48,555 nt of DNA, taken from Bacteroidales bacterium. Its GTDB lineage: Bacteria > Bacteroidota > Bacteroidia > Bacteroidales > JAGONC01. The position numbers and the translations under genes are program-made. The DNA lies in contig JAGLWB010000126.1 of assembly GCA_023133655.1 (NCBI GenBank), positions 1-48,555 of the forward strand, read 5' to 3'. Positions 27,082-37,647 of the stretch are shown in pieces (within the stretch, counting starts at the first letter, position 1; each line of letters begins with the position of its first letter). The notes under the pieces are model-generated. The model did no database searches, was not told the DNA's origin, and was given only the letters and a program-made list of their open reading frames with translations.

Positions 27082-30000
27082 TTAAATACCTGATAATAGC
27101 TCAGACTGTTCAATGGGATAGTTGCCTTTATAAATATTTCCGAGATGCCCGTCGATGGCTATTAGATCACCCGACTTAAATTGGATGCCATTAATAGTAC
27201 AAACCTTTTTCTTTTCATTAACCAGTAAATCAATACAATTTACGATGCATACTATGCCGAGGCTGACGGCAGTAACAGCTGCGTGGGAAGTAGCTCCTCC
27301 TTTGGCTGTAAGCAATCCGGTACATTCAAAAATCATTCCTATATCATCCGGAACGGTATCCGGCCGGACAAGGATGTGATTTTCATCTGAGTGTTTTTTC
27401 CTCAAAAGTACAAGATCTTCTATATCGAAAGCCAACCTTCCGTTCAAAGCTCCTCCGCCAATTCCTATACCACGGCCAACCAATTGCATCTTTTCAGGAG
27501 AGGGATTGAAAATATTAACAATGTTTTGTTTTTTTAAGTAAAGATCCCTGGTTTGGAGGATAAAAACATCTTCTGGGTTTTCCGATTCAAATGTGAATTC
27601 AATTTCCTGTGGACTGTATCCATAATTCTCAGTCATATCTTCTGCTATCTCCCTGACTCTTTTGTAGATTTGAGGCATCGATAACTCAAGAGATGTATTT
27701 TGGACCTTTGTCAGTTTTTTTTGTTTTTCAGCAACAGGCAGGGTATGAACCAGGCCACTAACAATATCTTCACCCTGGCTACAAAAGGTGAAGTCGCCGA
27801 AGAGATTAACACCCGGCTTACGGTCGTTGGGATTTTGTGTAAAGATGACGCCAGTGCCTGAGTTTTTATGTAAATTGCCAAGGATCATTCGTTGGATGAC
27901 TACTGCGGTTCCCCACTCATCAGCAATTTGAAGGTGATCGCGATATACCATGGCTCTATGGGAAGACCAGGAATCGAATACGTAATTAATTGCTGACTTG
28001 AGTTGCTTGAACAGGTCTTGTTCGAAATAGACATGGTTTTCATCAAGTACCTTTTTATAGGCCAAAGCTATCTGCTTCATATGGACAGGCTCAAAGCTGG
28101 CTTTCTGGTCAACATGATACTTTGTTTTATGCTGCTGGATAACCTGGTCAAATACATCTCTTTCAATCCCATTCGCCATTCCCCAGATTTGCAGCAATCG
28201 TCGAAATGAATCCCATGATGTCCAACCGAAGTTTTCTTGTTTACTCAGCTCTTCAACCAGTTCAAAGTTCATCCCAACATTCAGAAAAGTATTCATGGCC
28301 CCGGGCATGGATATAGCTGTCCCGGATCTGACCGATAGCAATAATGGATTTTTGGGGTTACCGTACTCTTTCCCGGATATCTTCTCCAATTCTTTAACCT
28401 GATAGAAAATCATCCTGTCCATCTCTTCATTGATCCTTGCATGATTAGAAATAGCAGTCCTTGTTCTGAAAACCTCAGTTGTAAGAACAAAGCCTTCGGG
28501 AACAGGGAATCCGGCCAGAAATAGTTTTTTTAAGTAATATCCCTTAGATCCAAGAAATATCTGGTTGTCCATGGTTAAGGTTTCCTTATAAAGAGGGCTA
28601 ATTACCAGATCGGAGTTATATAACATCACACTATCGATCAATTCAGGCGGAAGGTTGTCAACCATATTCCTCAACGAATGTAAAATGCGGGAAATAAGAT
28701 TATCGAGCGGTTGAATCAGGAAAGCTGACGATAATATCTCTCTGTAAAACTTCTCCGATTTTTTGTTAAGCAGTTGAGACATGCTTTTATCATCATGCTC
28801 ATGTTCAGGCTTGAATAATTTTGGAATAACCTCTTTAAGCGGTTCTTCGTATGATTTTAAAAAATATTTGTTAATGGTTCTTTTAACATCTTCAGCAATG
28901 AATTGGAAGATATTGACGTATTGATCTAAAGAGAAGCTTCGGGAGGTCAGGCTGTATTTCAACATTTGGAGGTTGGAATTAAATCCCTGGTTGTAAATAC
29001 CATCTAATTCCAATCCTTCCCTGAAATATTCCAGAATATTGAAAATTCTGTTAAGTGTTTTGGCCGAAATGTATTGGAGGTTAATTCTATCCACTACTCT
29101 TTCCATTAGCCGTGTGGCTATCTTTTCCAGCCTGAATGTCAGGCCAAGTGCTTCGAATTTATCTTCGCGATAAACACCGTACATTGAAGGAATACCAATA
29201 GCTATATGGCGTTTATGATATATATTCTCCCAGCCTTCACTTGGATCGGAATTAAAAATGATCTGTTTCAACAGTTCCATAAAGCGGTAGATCATTTTCA
29301 ACGACTTCTCAAAGTTATTGCTATGAAGGGCTTCGTCAAATTCACCAACCTCTCTGACATCAAGAAATGGATATTTATGCAGTATGGAGATAATATCAAC
29401 CGTATCGAATGAATATTTTTCTTTTAAAAGAGAATATATTTTTTTGATGTATTTAAGCCGGTCTTTATCCCTGGTGTTTTCATCCGGAAGGTTATCAATC
29501 AGGCGGTTAAACTTCTGTTCGTCCATATCCAGCAGGGCAAAATGGGAGGTCCCATCCATCCGGCACAAATCGTGAAGCATTTTATGGAGAGGATCATACC
29601 ACTCACTTGCCAGGTCGATTGATTCAAAAACATCAGGTGGAAGGGAATGTTTTATTGCGTCAAGGTTTCTGTCGTACCAGAAATTAAATATTTTCCGTGT
29701 AAGCTCAATCAAGGTGTTGTTACTCTCGGTATGGATCTGTTTTCTGAGAAAGTGAACAAGCCGGTCCTGTCTGCCCGACAATTCATCGATGGCAGTTGTA
29801 TAATTACGGATATTGCCTTCAGCTCCGATTTCATTAAAAAAAACCGGGAAAATTCTGGTTAATTGTTTGACACGTTTGAAATAGGGAGCAATATTGCTGT
29901 TGAGAATTTTTGTAATGTCACGCTGAAAGAGATCTGTATCGCTGATAAAAATTCCACCAGTCTTTAGGTACACGATTAATGTTGCCAGTAACTTTTCAAG

Positions 30001-31197
30001 TATCGTATGGGGATATTCAATCAACTCAAGCCAAACCCTGATGTTTTTGATGTGGTTTTCATTAACATTAAGCTGCCAATCCTGGTTCACATAAACGAGG
30101 CCCGGACTCTCGAAGCCAAAATCTATCAGCTTCTTCTCAAAATGAGCAACCAACGGCGTTTCTTCCGTTGTGTCAAGATCAATAATTTTTTTACCAAGTG
30201 TAAGGAGATAATCAAGGACCGACGAAATATGGTCACCTCGAAGCTCTTCCGAAAGGTTTAAAATCAGATTGGTAAAGTCATTGACTTCATCGTAAGGGAT
30301 TTCGTCAAGGGCGTTTCGCAACATTTTGTTAATATCCCAGATCAACCTGTTTTGAAGGTGAGCCATGCCCGGCAAGTGCAGGAGATAAAAAGAAAAATAG
30401 AATTTTTCAATAAATGTATGAAACTCGCTTGTATAGTCTCTATAAGTATCTGCAATGCCGTGATAAGAAGGGACAGTTTCTACTAACTTTTCCCAGTTTT
30501 TTATAGAATTTGTATTATTTCTGAGGGTCTCGTAATACTTCCTGCCAAGTGTATCAATTTGATTACTATAGTCGTGGGTAAAGGCACTGTTTTTTTGTTG
30601 ATACCACTGCTCAATTTTTGTTGTTTTCTCCCAGAACAGGATATTCCGGTAAAGAATCTCCTTTGTTAAGAGAAAAATCTTTGAATTAAATTCGGGGATT
30701 AAAACAGTTGAGGAGAGATGTTTTATGAAGGATTTTGAACTTTTTATGAAGCTTAATTCCTTGGAAGCAAGGTTTTGTTGGAATATTTTAAGGGTCTTGG
30801 CAATTGTTCCGAACAGAATATGTTCCTGGTTAGTTACTAACTCTATAAATTCCAGAAGCGTTTGTATGATCTGAATTTGGAGTTCCTGCTTAATGTCAGA
30901 TTGCAGCAGGCTGTTAAATACATCCAGAAGGATGTCATAGGCTTTCTCAGCTTCCTTTAGTTTGATATAAAACCAGAAGTCACCCAGCGTGATCTCCCGA
31001 AGTTGTTCAACTACAAATCTACGATTGGAATAAGGGTGGGAATATTCGATCAGGCATTCACTTGCTCTTTTTTTAATGCCATAGTAAGATTCGGATAAGG
31101 TAATAAAAAATTGATGTGACTTTGGGATCACGATATTTTTATACCTGGTCTCAGCCAGGTTAGCTGCCAGGGCTTGTGAAATAAATTTATCAATCAT
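27082..31197 (-). CDS. PEP/pyruvate-binding (PPDK-like ATP-grasp plus His swivel) protein with ~880-aa N-terminal extension
   Basis: C-terminal third: 'FLGSKGYYLKKLFLAGFPVPEGFVLTTE', 'LLLSVRSGTAISMPGAMNTFLNVGMN', 'SGTGVIFTQNP', 'LLTAKGGATSHAAVTAVSLGI'. ATG at 31197 preferred, with TATCTTTG at 31224-31217. Confidence 0.85.
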   Translation of the reverse strand: MIDKFISQALAANLAETRYKNIVIPKSHQFFITLSESYYGIKKRASECLIEYSHPYSNRRFVVEQLREITLGDFWFYIKLKEAEKAYDILLDVFNSLLQSDIKQELQIQIIQTLLEFIELVTNQEHILFGTIAKTLKIFQQNLASKELSFIKSSKSFIKHLSSTVLIPEFNSKIFLLTKEILYRNILFWEKTTKIEQWYQQKNSAFTHDYSNQIDTLGRKYYETLRNNTNSIKNWEKLVETVPSYHGIADTYRDYTSEFHTFIEKFYFSFYLLHLPGMAHLQNRLIWDINKMLRNALDEIPYDEVNDFTNLILNLSEELRGDHISSVLDYLLTLGKKIIDLDTTEETPLVAHFEKKLIDFGFESPGLVYVNQDWQLNVNENHIKNIRVWLELIEYPHTILEKLLATLIVYLKTGGIFISDTDLFQRDITKILNSNIAPYFKRVKQLTRIFPVFFNEIGAEGNIRNYTTAIDELSGRQDRLVHFLRKQIHTESNNTLIELTRKIFNFWYDRNLDAIKHSLPPDVFESIDLASEWYDPLHKMLHDLCRMDGTSHFALLDMDEQKFNRLIDNLPDENTRDKDRLKYIKKIYSLLKEKYSFDTVDIISILHKYPFLDVREVGEFDEALHSNNFEKSLKMIYRFMELLKQIIFNSDPSEGWENIYHKRHIAIGIPSMYGVYREDKFEALGLTFRLEKIATRLMERVVDRINLQYISAKTLNRIFNILEYFREGLELDGIYNQGFNSNLQMLKYSLTSRSFSLDQYVNIFQFIAEDVKRTINKYFLKSYEEPLKEVIPKLFKPEHEHDDKSMSQLLNKKSEKFYREILSSAFLIQPLDNLISRILHSLRNMVDNLPPELIDSVMLYNSDLVISPLYKETLTMDNQIFLGSKGYYLKKLFLAGFPVPEGFVLTTEVFRTRTAISNHARINEEMDRMIFYQVKELEKISGKEYGNPKNPLLLSVRSGTAISMPGAMNTFLNVGMNFELVEELSKQENFGWTSWDSFRRLLQIWGMANGIERDVFDQVIQQHKTKYHVDQKASFEPVHMKQIALAYKKVLDENHVYFEQDLFKQLKSAINYVFDSWSSHRAMVYRDHLQIADEWGTAVVIQRMILGNLHKNSGTGVIFTQNPNDRKPGVNLFGDFTFCSQGEDIVSGLVHTLPVAEKQKKLTKVQNTSLELSMPQIYKRVREIAEDMTENYGYSPQEIEFTFESENPEDVFILQTRDLYLKKQNIVNIFNPSPEKMQLVGRGIGIGGGALNGRLAFDIEDLVLLRKKHSDENHILVRPDTVPDDIGMIFECTGLLTAKGGATSHAAVTAVSLGIVCIVNCIDLLVNEKKKVCTINGIQFKSGDLIAIDGHLGNIYKGNYPIEQSELLSGI

Positions 31198-31265
31198 TGT
31201 ATTATAGTTCTCTTTGCAAAGATACGAAGAAAAGGGTTTCTTTCGTGTTGTCAGGATTAACATGT

Positions 31266-31280
31266 CAGGTGTTACACCTG
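31266..31280. promoter_or_regulatory. Interrupted palindrome CAGGTGT-T-ACACCTG in the divergent intergenic region (candidate operator)
   Basis: 7-bp perfect arms with a 1-nt centre, between the outward-facing -7 boxes of the PPDK-like gene (31224-31217) and gap (31345-31352). Confidence 0.4.
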
Positions 31281-31344
31281 GCAAACATATGATAAGCGAA
31301 TAAAATTATTTTTTTTAACTCGTTCTTTATATTTAATTTAAATG

Positions 31345-31352
31345 TACTTTTG
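31345..31352 (+). promoter_or_regulatory. -7 box TACTTTTG upstream of gap
   Basis: Matches TAnnTTTG; 54 nt upstream of the gap ATG. Confidence 0.5.
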
Positions 31353-31406
31353 CAGCTCTTTATTTAGATTGAATACTAATAGTGAAAAATAAAAATCAAA
31401 GAAACA

Positions 31407-32408
31407 ATGACTAAAATAAAAGTTGCAATTAATGGATTTGGGCGTATTGGCAGGAATGTGCTAAAAATTGCCCTTGAACGTGACAATATTGATATTGTGG
31501 GAATCAACGACCTGACAAACACAAACGTGCTTGCTCATCTTCTGAAATATGACTCCACACAAGGGAAATTTAATGGTACGGTTGATCATAATGATAACAG
31601 TTTGATAATTAACGGTAAAAAAGTTTTTGTTTCGGCAGAAAGGAATCCCGCTAATATCCCCTGGGCCGAAACGCCTGATGTGGTGGTTGAAGCAACCGGT
31701 ATTTTCCGGTCAAAAGAGGGCGCAAAAGGGGGATATGGTGACCACTTGAAAAATGGCGCAAAGAAAGTAGTTTTGACTGTGCCTGCTAAAGATGAAATTG
31801 ACAGAATGGTTGTTTTGGGTGTAAATGATAATGACCTTCGTGATACGGATCAATACGTTTCGAATGCTTCCTGTACTACTAATTGCCTCGCCCCGGTTGC
31901 CAAGGTGTTGAATGATAGATTTGGTATAGAAAATGGATTAATGACTACAATCCATGCTTATACCAATGATCAAAGCATTTTGGATGCCCCTCATGCTGAC
32001 TTGAGGAGAGCACGTTCGGCTGCTGTTTCACAAATTCCAACAACAACAGGTGCTGCCAAAGCTGTTGGTAAGATAATTCCTGAGCTGAAAGGTAAACTTG
32101 ATGGGATGGCGGTCAGGGTGCCAACGCCAACGGGATCGCTCGTAGATCTGGTGGTTAATTTAAAGGTGGAAATTACCAAAGAGGAGATCAATCAGGCCAT
32201 GAAGGAAGCTGCTGAGGGCCCGATGAAAGGAATACTTGAATATACAGAAGACCCTATCGTCTCTGTCGATATTATTCACAACCCGCACTCTTCAATCTTT
32301 GACGCACAAAGTACCATGGTTTTGGGTAAAACAGCCAAAATTCTTTCATGGTACGATAACGAATGGGGGTATTCTTGCAGGGTAGTTGACCTGATAGAAA
32401 GGCTTTAA
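31407..32408 (+). CDS. gap: Glyceraldehyde-3-phosphate dehydrogenase, type I
   Basis: 'KVAINGFGRIGRNVLK', 'SNASCTTNCLAPVAKVL', 'SWYDNEWGYSCRVVDLI'. Confidence 0.98.
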   Translation: MTKIKVAINGFGRIGRNVLKIALERDNIDIVGINDLTNTNVLAHLLKYDSTQGKFNGTVDHNDNSLIINGKKVFVSAERNPANIPWAETPDVVVEATGIFRSKEGAKGGYGDHLKNGAKKVVLTVPAKDEIDRMVVLGVNDNDLRDTDQYVSNASCTTNCLAPVAKVLNDRFGIENGLMTTIHAYTNDQSILDAPHADLRRARSAAVSQIPTTTGAAKAVGKIIPELKGKLDGMAVRVPTPTGSLVDLVVNLKVEITKEEINQAMKEAAEGPMKGILEYTEDPIVSVDIIHNPHSSIFDAQSTMVLGKTAKILSWYDNEWGYSCRVVDLIERL

Positions 32409-32440
32409 AAGAATGCTATAGCATTTGCCTCATGACTTTT

Positions 32441-35044
32441 CTATCTTAAAAGATGTATTGATCCCTGGATAGTCCGTTTTTTGGGACCTTCCAGGGTGAT
32501 TTCATACACTTCGCATACATAGAAGTATACACCTTCAGTGCAGTCCCGGTTGGTTTGCACATTTTTCCCATCCCAATTTATTTCAGGGTCATTGGTTTCG
32601 TACACCACGCTGCCCCAGCGGTTAAAAATAATAAGATCTATTTTGTCAACAGAAGTATAGGGGAAAGGAACGAAATAATCATTAAATCCGTCTCCGTTGG
32701 GCGTAAATACGTTGGGAAGGGAATAGAGAGAGCAACTATCAATGCTAACACAAACAAGATTACTGAAATCGCTTTGGTTACCAGCTGTATCAAGGGCTGT
32801 TACTGCGTAGCACCCGGCAATAGAAGCTAGATTAGCATGAACGTAACTGGTATCTGAGGCACTTAAAAGTGAATCGAGAATATACATATCACTATTCAGA
32901 AGAGAAGTATAGTAGATATAGTATTTTTCCACATCGTCCGCACAATAATTATTAGGATTGGTCCATATTAAAATATTTGCTACCCTATCGCAATCAGTAT
33001 TAATAAAAAGTTCAGGTGGGCAAGGAGGCACATTATCGCGTGGTTTACCGCAGGCGATCTGTGAATAGTTCACGATTGGGTCAATGATACCGGTCGATGA
33101 GTAATTACCGATCCCCTTTACCATGTAACAATAGGTTTGGCCATTGATCAGGGCAGAATCGTTGTAAACCGGGGTAGTACTCCAGCCAATTGAATCATAC
33201 TCCTGGGTGTCGGGATTTTCGCGATAGATTACAAATGTGTCGTTAACCCATGGTACATAAGGCTCGAAATTAAGTATCATCATATTATCGGAAGACTCAA
33301 GTGATAAAAACAGGGATGATGCTATTTGTGTTGACCCTACCAGAAATCTATTTTCGGGCTCATCATTGTAAAGGTCGATTCGGTAACTTGATGGGAATTC
33401 CATCGTGTTAACCGGAGTATGGTAATAAATAGTATCATCCAACCCGGTCATCAGCGAATCAATAAGCATAAGGTTGTTCCCCCAGAAGTTATCTGCATAG
33501 TTAATGAGATACTTATATGGGCCAGGAGCTAATATTGTGTCCATTTCTGTTGGTTTTGACCAGGCAACGTATGTTTCCCCATTATTAAAATCTGTGGCCT
33601 CAATACTAACATTTGTAATAATCGGAATATCTTTTTTTAAGGAGGCACACGTTTCGTTTGAAGCATAGCTTTCTGCCTGATCGGGATAGAATGCAATCAA
33701 CCGATAACAGTAGTCCAAGCCGTTTATTAACCCCATTCCTGAGTTATCATCAAATAAATTGGTATCGTTAATTGAGTTTATTTCTGCTATTTGTTTAAAC
33801 CCGGCACTAGGTGGGATCCCGGTTTCGCAGTATCCCGGCTCAAAACCTGAAGGCCCGAAACGTCGATAAATTTTATAACCAATTGCATTGGAACAAGTGC
33901 TTTTATTCCATTCAAGGTAAATTGAATTCCCAATAGGCAAGGCGGTTAGGTTTTCAGGTGCCGGGCCATTGACTGAAATACTAATGGTTTTAATATCAAT
34001 TAACTGCACTGGGTATCCATCATCAAATGCTTTGAAATAAACCTGGTAAGGTTGCTTTTGGACATGCGAACAGACAGTATTCCAGGTAAAGGTAGAAGTT
34101 ACATGGCCGACTGAATCAATAGGTTGTGGGAAATCAGCCGGATTGTTTTCCATAACCAGCGGGCCACCTGTTGCGACAAGTGTCACAACATCATCTTCAT
34201 CTTCGTCAGTGGCCACTACATCAAAAGATATTGTTGAACATGCAACAACACAAGTATCGGACAAAGGAGATATGACCGGTGGGTTATTATTACAAGGGGC
34301 GATGTGTATTTGCATATCTCGTATGATCGAACTAATAAGGACGCCATTTCTCCATTCTTCGATCAGCATGGCCAGATTGAATTCTCCCTGCATGGTAGGG
34401 CTATCCCATCTAATATCACCGGTGTAAGGATTAAGGGAAAGATCACCTGGTGGATTATTCGGATCAGCCACATTTGGATAAACATAACCAGGAATATAAT
34501 CGCCATTTGCACCGCGGCAAACAACGAATCTGTAAGAAAGACTATCTCCATCCACATCGTAAGCACCTGGATTATGAATGTAAGGGAACCCTACACATCC
34601 ATTATCGATTGGGGGATTTAAAAGCAGAGGTGAATTATTAGGTCCCAGAAAGGGATTAATAACCAGTACGGTTTCGATATATAGAGGGATATTCACCGAG
34701 TTAGGAATATTCAGAATACCATAATTTCTGTTTGGGTCTTCGAGAGAGATGGTATAAGTTGAGGCTCCGCTGTATGTATGGTGCCCAACATAAACATTTC
34801 GCCTGATGTCATTTGAGAGATCTACCTTCTCTGTACGAGGAAGGATTGTGGAAGTTCCATCACCCCAAAGTATCTCCAGCTCGGGCCTGTCAGCAGGGCT
34901 GGGTGCAAAAGTATACGTTAGAATAGTCACCTCATACGTAAGCCCCTCAAGGTGCCTAAAGGTGATTTCACCGCCACGCTGATGTGTTGCTGTTACAGCC
35001 AGGTAACAAATAATTAATACGACTATTAGCCAGATTCTTTTCAT
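32441..35044 (-). CDS. Large secreted protein with gliding-motility-associated (T9SS type B) C-terminal domain
   Basis: Signal peptide; C-terminus 'SLPNVFTPNGDGFNDYFVPFPYTSVDKIDLIIFNRWGSVVYETNDPEINWDGK...GVYFYVCEV'. Confidence 0.9.
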   Translation of the reverse strand: MKRIWLIVVLIICYLAVTATHQRGGEITFRHLEGLTYEVTILTYTFAPSPADRPELEILWGDGTSTILPRTEKVDLSNDIRRNVYVGHHTYSGASTYTISLEDPNRNYGILNIPNSVNIPLYIETVLVINPFLGPNNSPLLLNPPIDNGCVGFPYIHNPGAYDVDGDSLSYRFVVCRGANGDYIPGYVYPNVADPNNPPGDLSLNPYTGDIRWDSPTMQGEFNLAMLIEEWRNGVLISSIIRDMQIHIAPCNNNPPVISPLSDTCVVACSTISFDVVATDEDEDDVVTLVATGGPLVMENNPADFPQPIDSVGHVTSTFTWNTVCSHVQKQPYQVYFKAFDDGYPVQLIDIKTISISVNGPAPENLTALPIGNSIYLEWNKSTCSNAIGYKIYRRFGPSGFEPGYCETGIPPSAGFKQIAEINSINDTNLFDDNSGMGLINGLDYCYRLIAFYPDQAESYASNETCASLKKDIPIITNVSIEATDFNNGETYVAWSKPTEMDTILAPGPYKYLINYADNFWGNNLMLIDSLMTGLDDTIYYHTPVNTMEFPSSYRIDLYNDEPENRFLVGSTQIASSLFLSLESSDNMMILNFEPYVPWVNDTFVIYRENPDTQEYDSIGWSTTPVYNDSALINGQTYCYMVKGIGNYSSTGIIDPIVNYSQIACGKPRDNVPPCPPELFINTDCDRVANILIWTNPNNYCADDVEKYYIYYTSLLNSDMYILDSLLSASDTSYVHANLASIAGCYAVTALDTAGNQSDFSNLVCVSIDSCSLYSLPNVFTPNGDGFNDYFVPFPYTSVDKIDLIIFNRWGSVVYETNDPEINWDGKNVQTNRDCTEGVYFYVCEVYEITLEGPKKRTIQGSIHLLR

Positions 35045-35219
35045 CGTAACAGTAATAACGCCAGGAATCCAATAATTGTATACACACCACGATAGTAATG
35101 TTCAAAGGTAAAAAATTTAATCGTATTTTGTGAACTTTGAAATGTAAAAAGCCTGAATAAATATTAATTTTGAACTCCTTCCGTTGAAAAAATAAACGAA
35201 CAAACGAATTAGCAAATGA

Positions 35220-35249
35220 TTGATAATTCCTTAAATTGCTTTAATTTTG
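35220..35249 (+). promoter_or_regulatory. Promoter TTG-N19-TAATTTTG for relA/spoT
   Basis: TTG 35220-35222, 19-nt spacer, TAATTTTG 35242-35249, 35 bp before the ATG at 35284. Confidence 0.6.
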
Positions 35250-35283
35250 TTGTTGGTTACTGATACTAAGTTATTGATTATTT

Positions 35284-37530
35284 ATGTATACGATTAACAC
35301 AGAGCAGGAAAAAAAGGAGATTTTACTGCGGTACAGGAGGTTATTGAAAGCCTGGAAATCAGCCGATGGGGTAAAAAATACAAAGACGATACGGAAAGCT
35401 TTCAATTTTGCTGTTGATGCCCATAAGGATATGCGCCGAAAAACAGGTGAACCTTACATTTATCATCCATTGGAGGTAGCACGGATTGCTGCAGCAGAGA
35501 TAGGGTTGGGTGAAACTTCCATCATTTGTGCCTTGCTTCATGATGTTGTAGAGGATACTGATTATTCTCTTGATGAGATCAAACGACTATTTGGCGATAA
35601 AGTAACCAAGATCATTGACGGTTTAACAAAAATCGGGGAAATTTTTGATGCGACAATTCCTTCGATTCAGGCAGAAAATTTCCGCAAAATGCTTTTGACA
35701 CTTTCCGATGATGTAAGGGTTATTTTAATTAAGCTGGCAGACAGGTTGCATAATATGCGCACACTCGATGCTATGCCAAAAGAGAAGCAGTTAAAAATTG
35801 CATCTGAAACAATTTATCTTTTTTCTCCGCTTGCTCACAGGCTGGGGTTGTTTGCTATAAAAAGTGAACTTGAAGATCTTGCGTTAAAATATACAGAACC
35901 TGAAATCTACCTGACCATTTCTGATAAAATAAAGGATTCGGAGAAGAAACGGAAAAGTTTTATAGTGAAATTTAATGCTCCTATTAAAAAAGCTTTGAAC
36001 GAACAACATTTTAGTTTTGAAATTGAAGGAAGGTTAAAATCGATCTATTCTATCTGGAAAAAAATGAAACAGAAAGAGATCACCTTTGAGGAGGTTTTTG
36101 ATCTTTTTGCTATCCGTATCACCATCGATTCGAATTTTGAAGCAGAAAAAGTTGATTGCTGGAGGGTTTATTCCATTGTAACTGATTTTTACAGCCCCAA
36201 ACAAAATCGTTTACGCGATTGGATATCAACTCCCAAAGCTAATGGATATGAAGCCCTCCATTCAACAGTGATGGGTCATGAGGGCAAATGGGTAGAAGTA
36301 CAAATCAGGACAAAGCGCATGGATGAGATTGCGGAAAGAGGTTATGCCGCCCATTGGAAATACAAGAATAAATCATCAGCCGAGTCGGCTCTTGACAATT
36401 GGCTGAACAGGCTTACCGAGATGCTTAAAGCACCTGAGTCGGATGCATTGGACTTCCTTGATGATTTTAAACTTCACCTTTTTTCTGATGAGATATTTGT
36501 TTTCACCCCGAAAGGAGATATAAAAACCTTACCTGTAGGGTCAACGGCCCTGGATTTTGCTTACAATATTCATACAGAAGTAGGTAATCAATGTATTGGG
36601 GCTAAGGTGAATCATAAGCTGGTTGCTTTGAGTTATAAGCTTAATAACGGAGACCAGGTGGAGATAATAACTTCGAAAAAGCAAATTCCGAAAGAAGATT
36701 GGTTGAATTTTGTTATTACCGCAAAATCAAAATCAAGAATAAAAGAGGCTATAAAAACTGAAAGACGGAAATATGCCGGTAAAGGGAAAGAAATGCTTAT
36801 GGAGTTATTTAATCAAATTGGGATTGATTTTCATAAGTTGAATCTGATTCGCATTCAAAAGTATTATAATATACGGGGTGTTAATGAATTGTATTATCTG
36901 GCAGCTACCGGCTCTTTTACAATGAAGGAATTAAAGGCTTGTTTTCATGAGGTTGAACGATGGGGGATTTTGGGATTGTTAACCAGGCCATTTTCCAGAT
37001 CAAAACCGGGCGGGCCAAAAACACTTGATGAAACAATTGCTGAGAAAATCAGCAAAAATCCTGAATCATTGATCCTTGAAAGTGATATCAGCAAAATCAA
37101 ACATATTATATCTGATTGCTGCAATCCAATCCCTGGTGATGATGTGTTTGGTTTTATGATCTCAAAAAATCAAATCGAAATTCATCGAACGAATTGTGAA
37201 ATTGCCATTCAACTTATGTCGAAATATGGAAATAGAATCGTAAAGGCCAAATGGAAAAATAAAGAATCGATTGCTTTTCTTGCTGGTATTAAGATAACCA
37301 GTATTGACGAAAAGGGGCTTGTTAATGATATTACCAAGACCATAACAGAGAAGTTGGATCTTAATATCCGCTCGTTTCATCTTGAAAGCCATGATGGGAT
37401 GTCGAATGGGATTGTTATGCTTTACGTTTATGATACTAAAAGCCTGCATGATTTGATCAACCATTTGAAGAAACTAAAGCCTGTTAAAAAGGTGATTCGT
37501 GTTGACCGGATGGATGAAAAAATATTGTAA
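35284..37530 (+). CDS. RelA/SpoT family (p)ppGpp synthetase/hydrolase
   Basis: HD motif 'ALLHDVVEDT', synthetase 'RLRDWISTPKANGYEALHSTVMG', TGS 'VFTPKGDIKTLPVGSTALDFAYNIHTEVG', ACT. Confidence 0.96.
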   Translation: MYTINTEQEKKEILLRYRRLLKAWKSADGVKNTKTIRKAFNFAVDAHKDMRRKTGEPYIYHPLEVARIAAAEIGLGETSIICALLHDVVEDTDYSLDEIKRLFGDKVTKIIDGLTKIGEIFDATIPSIQAENFRKMLLTLSDDVRVILIKLADRLHNMRTLDAMPKEKQLKIASETIYLFSPLAHRLGLFAIKSELEDLALKYTEPEIYLTISDKIKDSEKKRKSFIVKFNAPIKKALNEQHFSFEIEGRLKSIYSIWKKMKQKEITFEEVFDLFAIRITIDSNFEAEKVDCWRVYSIVTDFYSPKQNRLRDWISTPKANGYEALHSTVMGHEGKWVEVQIRTKRMDEIAERGYAAHWKYKNKSSAESALDNWLNRLTEMLKAPESDALDFLDDFKLHLFSDEIFVFTPKGDIKTLPVGSTALDFAYNIHTEVGNQCIGAKVNHKLVALSYKLNNGDQVEIITSKKQIPKEDWLNFVITAKSKSRIKEAIKTERRKYAGKGKEMLMELFNQIGIDFHKLNLIRIQKYYNIRGVNELYYLAATGSFTMKELKACFHEVERWGILGLLTRPFSRSKPGGPKTLDETIAEKISKNPESLILESDISKIKHIISDCCNPIPGDDVFGFMISKNQIEIHRTNCEIAIQLMSKYGNRIVKAKWKNKESIAFLAGIKITSIDEKGLVNDITKTITEKLDLNIRSFHLESHDGMSNGIVMLYVYDTKSLHDLINHLKKLKPVKKVIRVDRMDEKIL

Positions 37531-37647
37531 CACCGAAGTAGCACATATACAGGTAGTTACCCTCTTTTTTTTTGTAAATTCAAATTATTCTTATTTAAAC
37601 CAAATATCAATAAGTTTTTTTCATTATCTTTACACAAAAATTTTAGC

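Noticed and set aside
32412-32425. AATGCTATAGCATT palindrome after gap
   Set aside because: AT-rich with short arms and no U-tract on the gap strand; not a convincing terminator.
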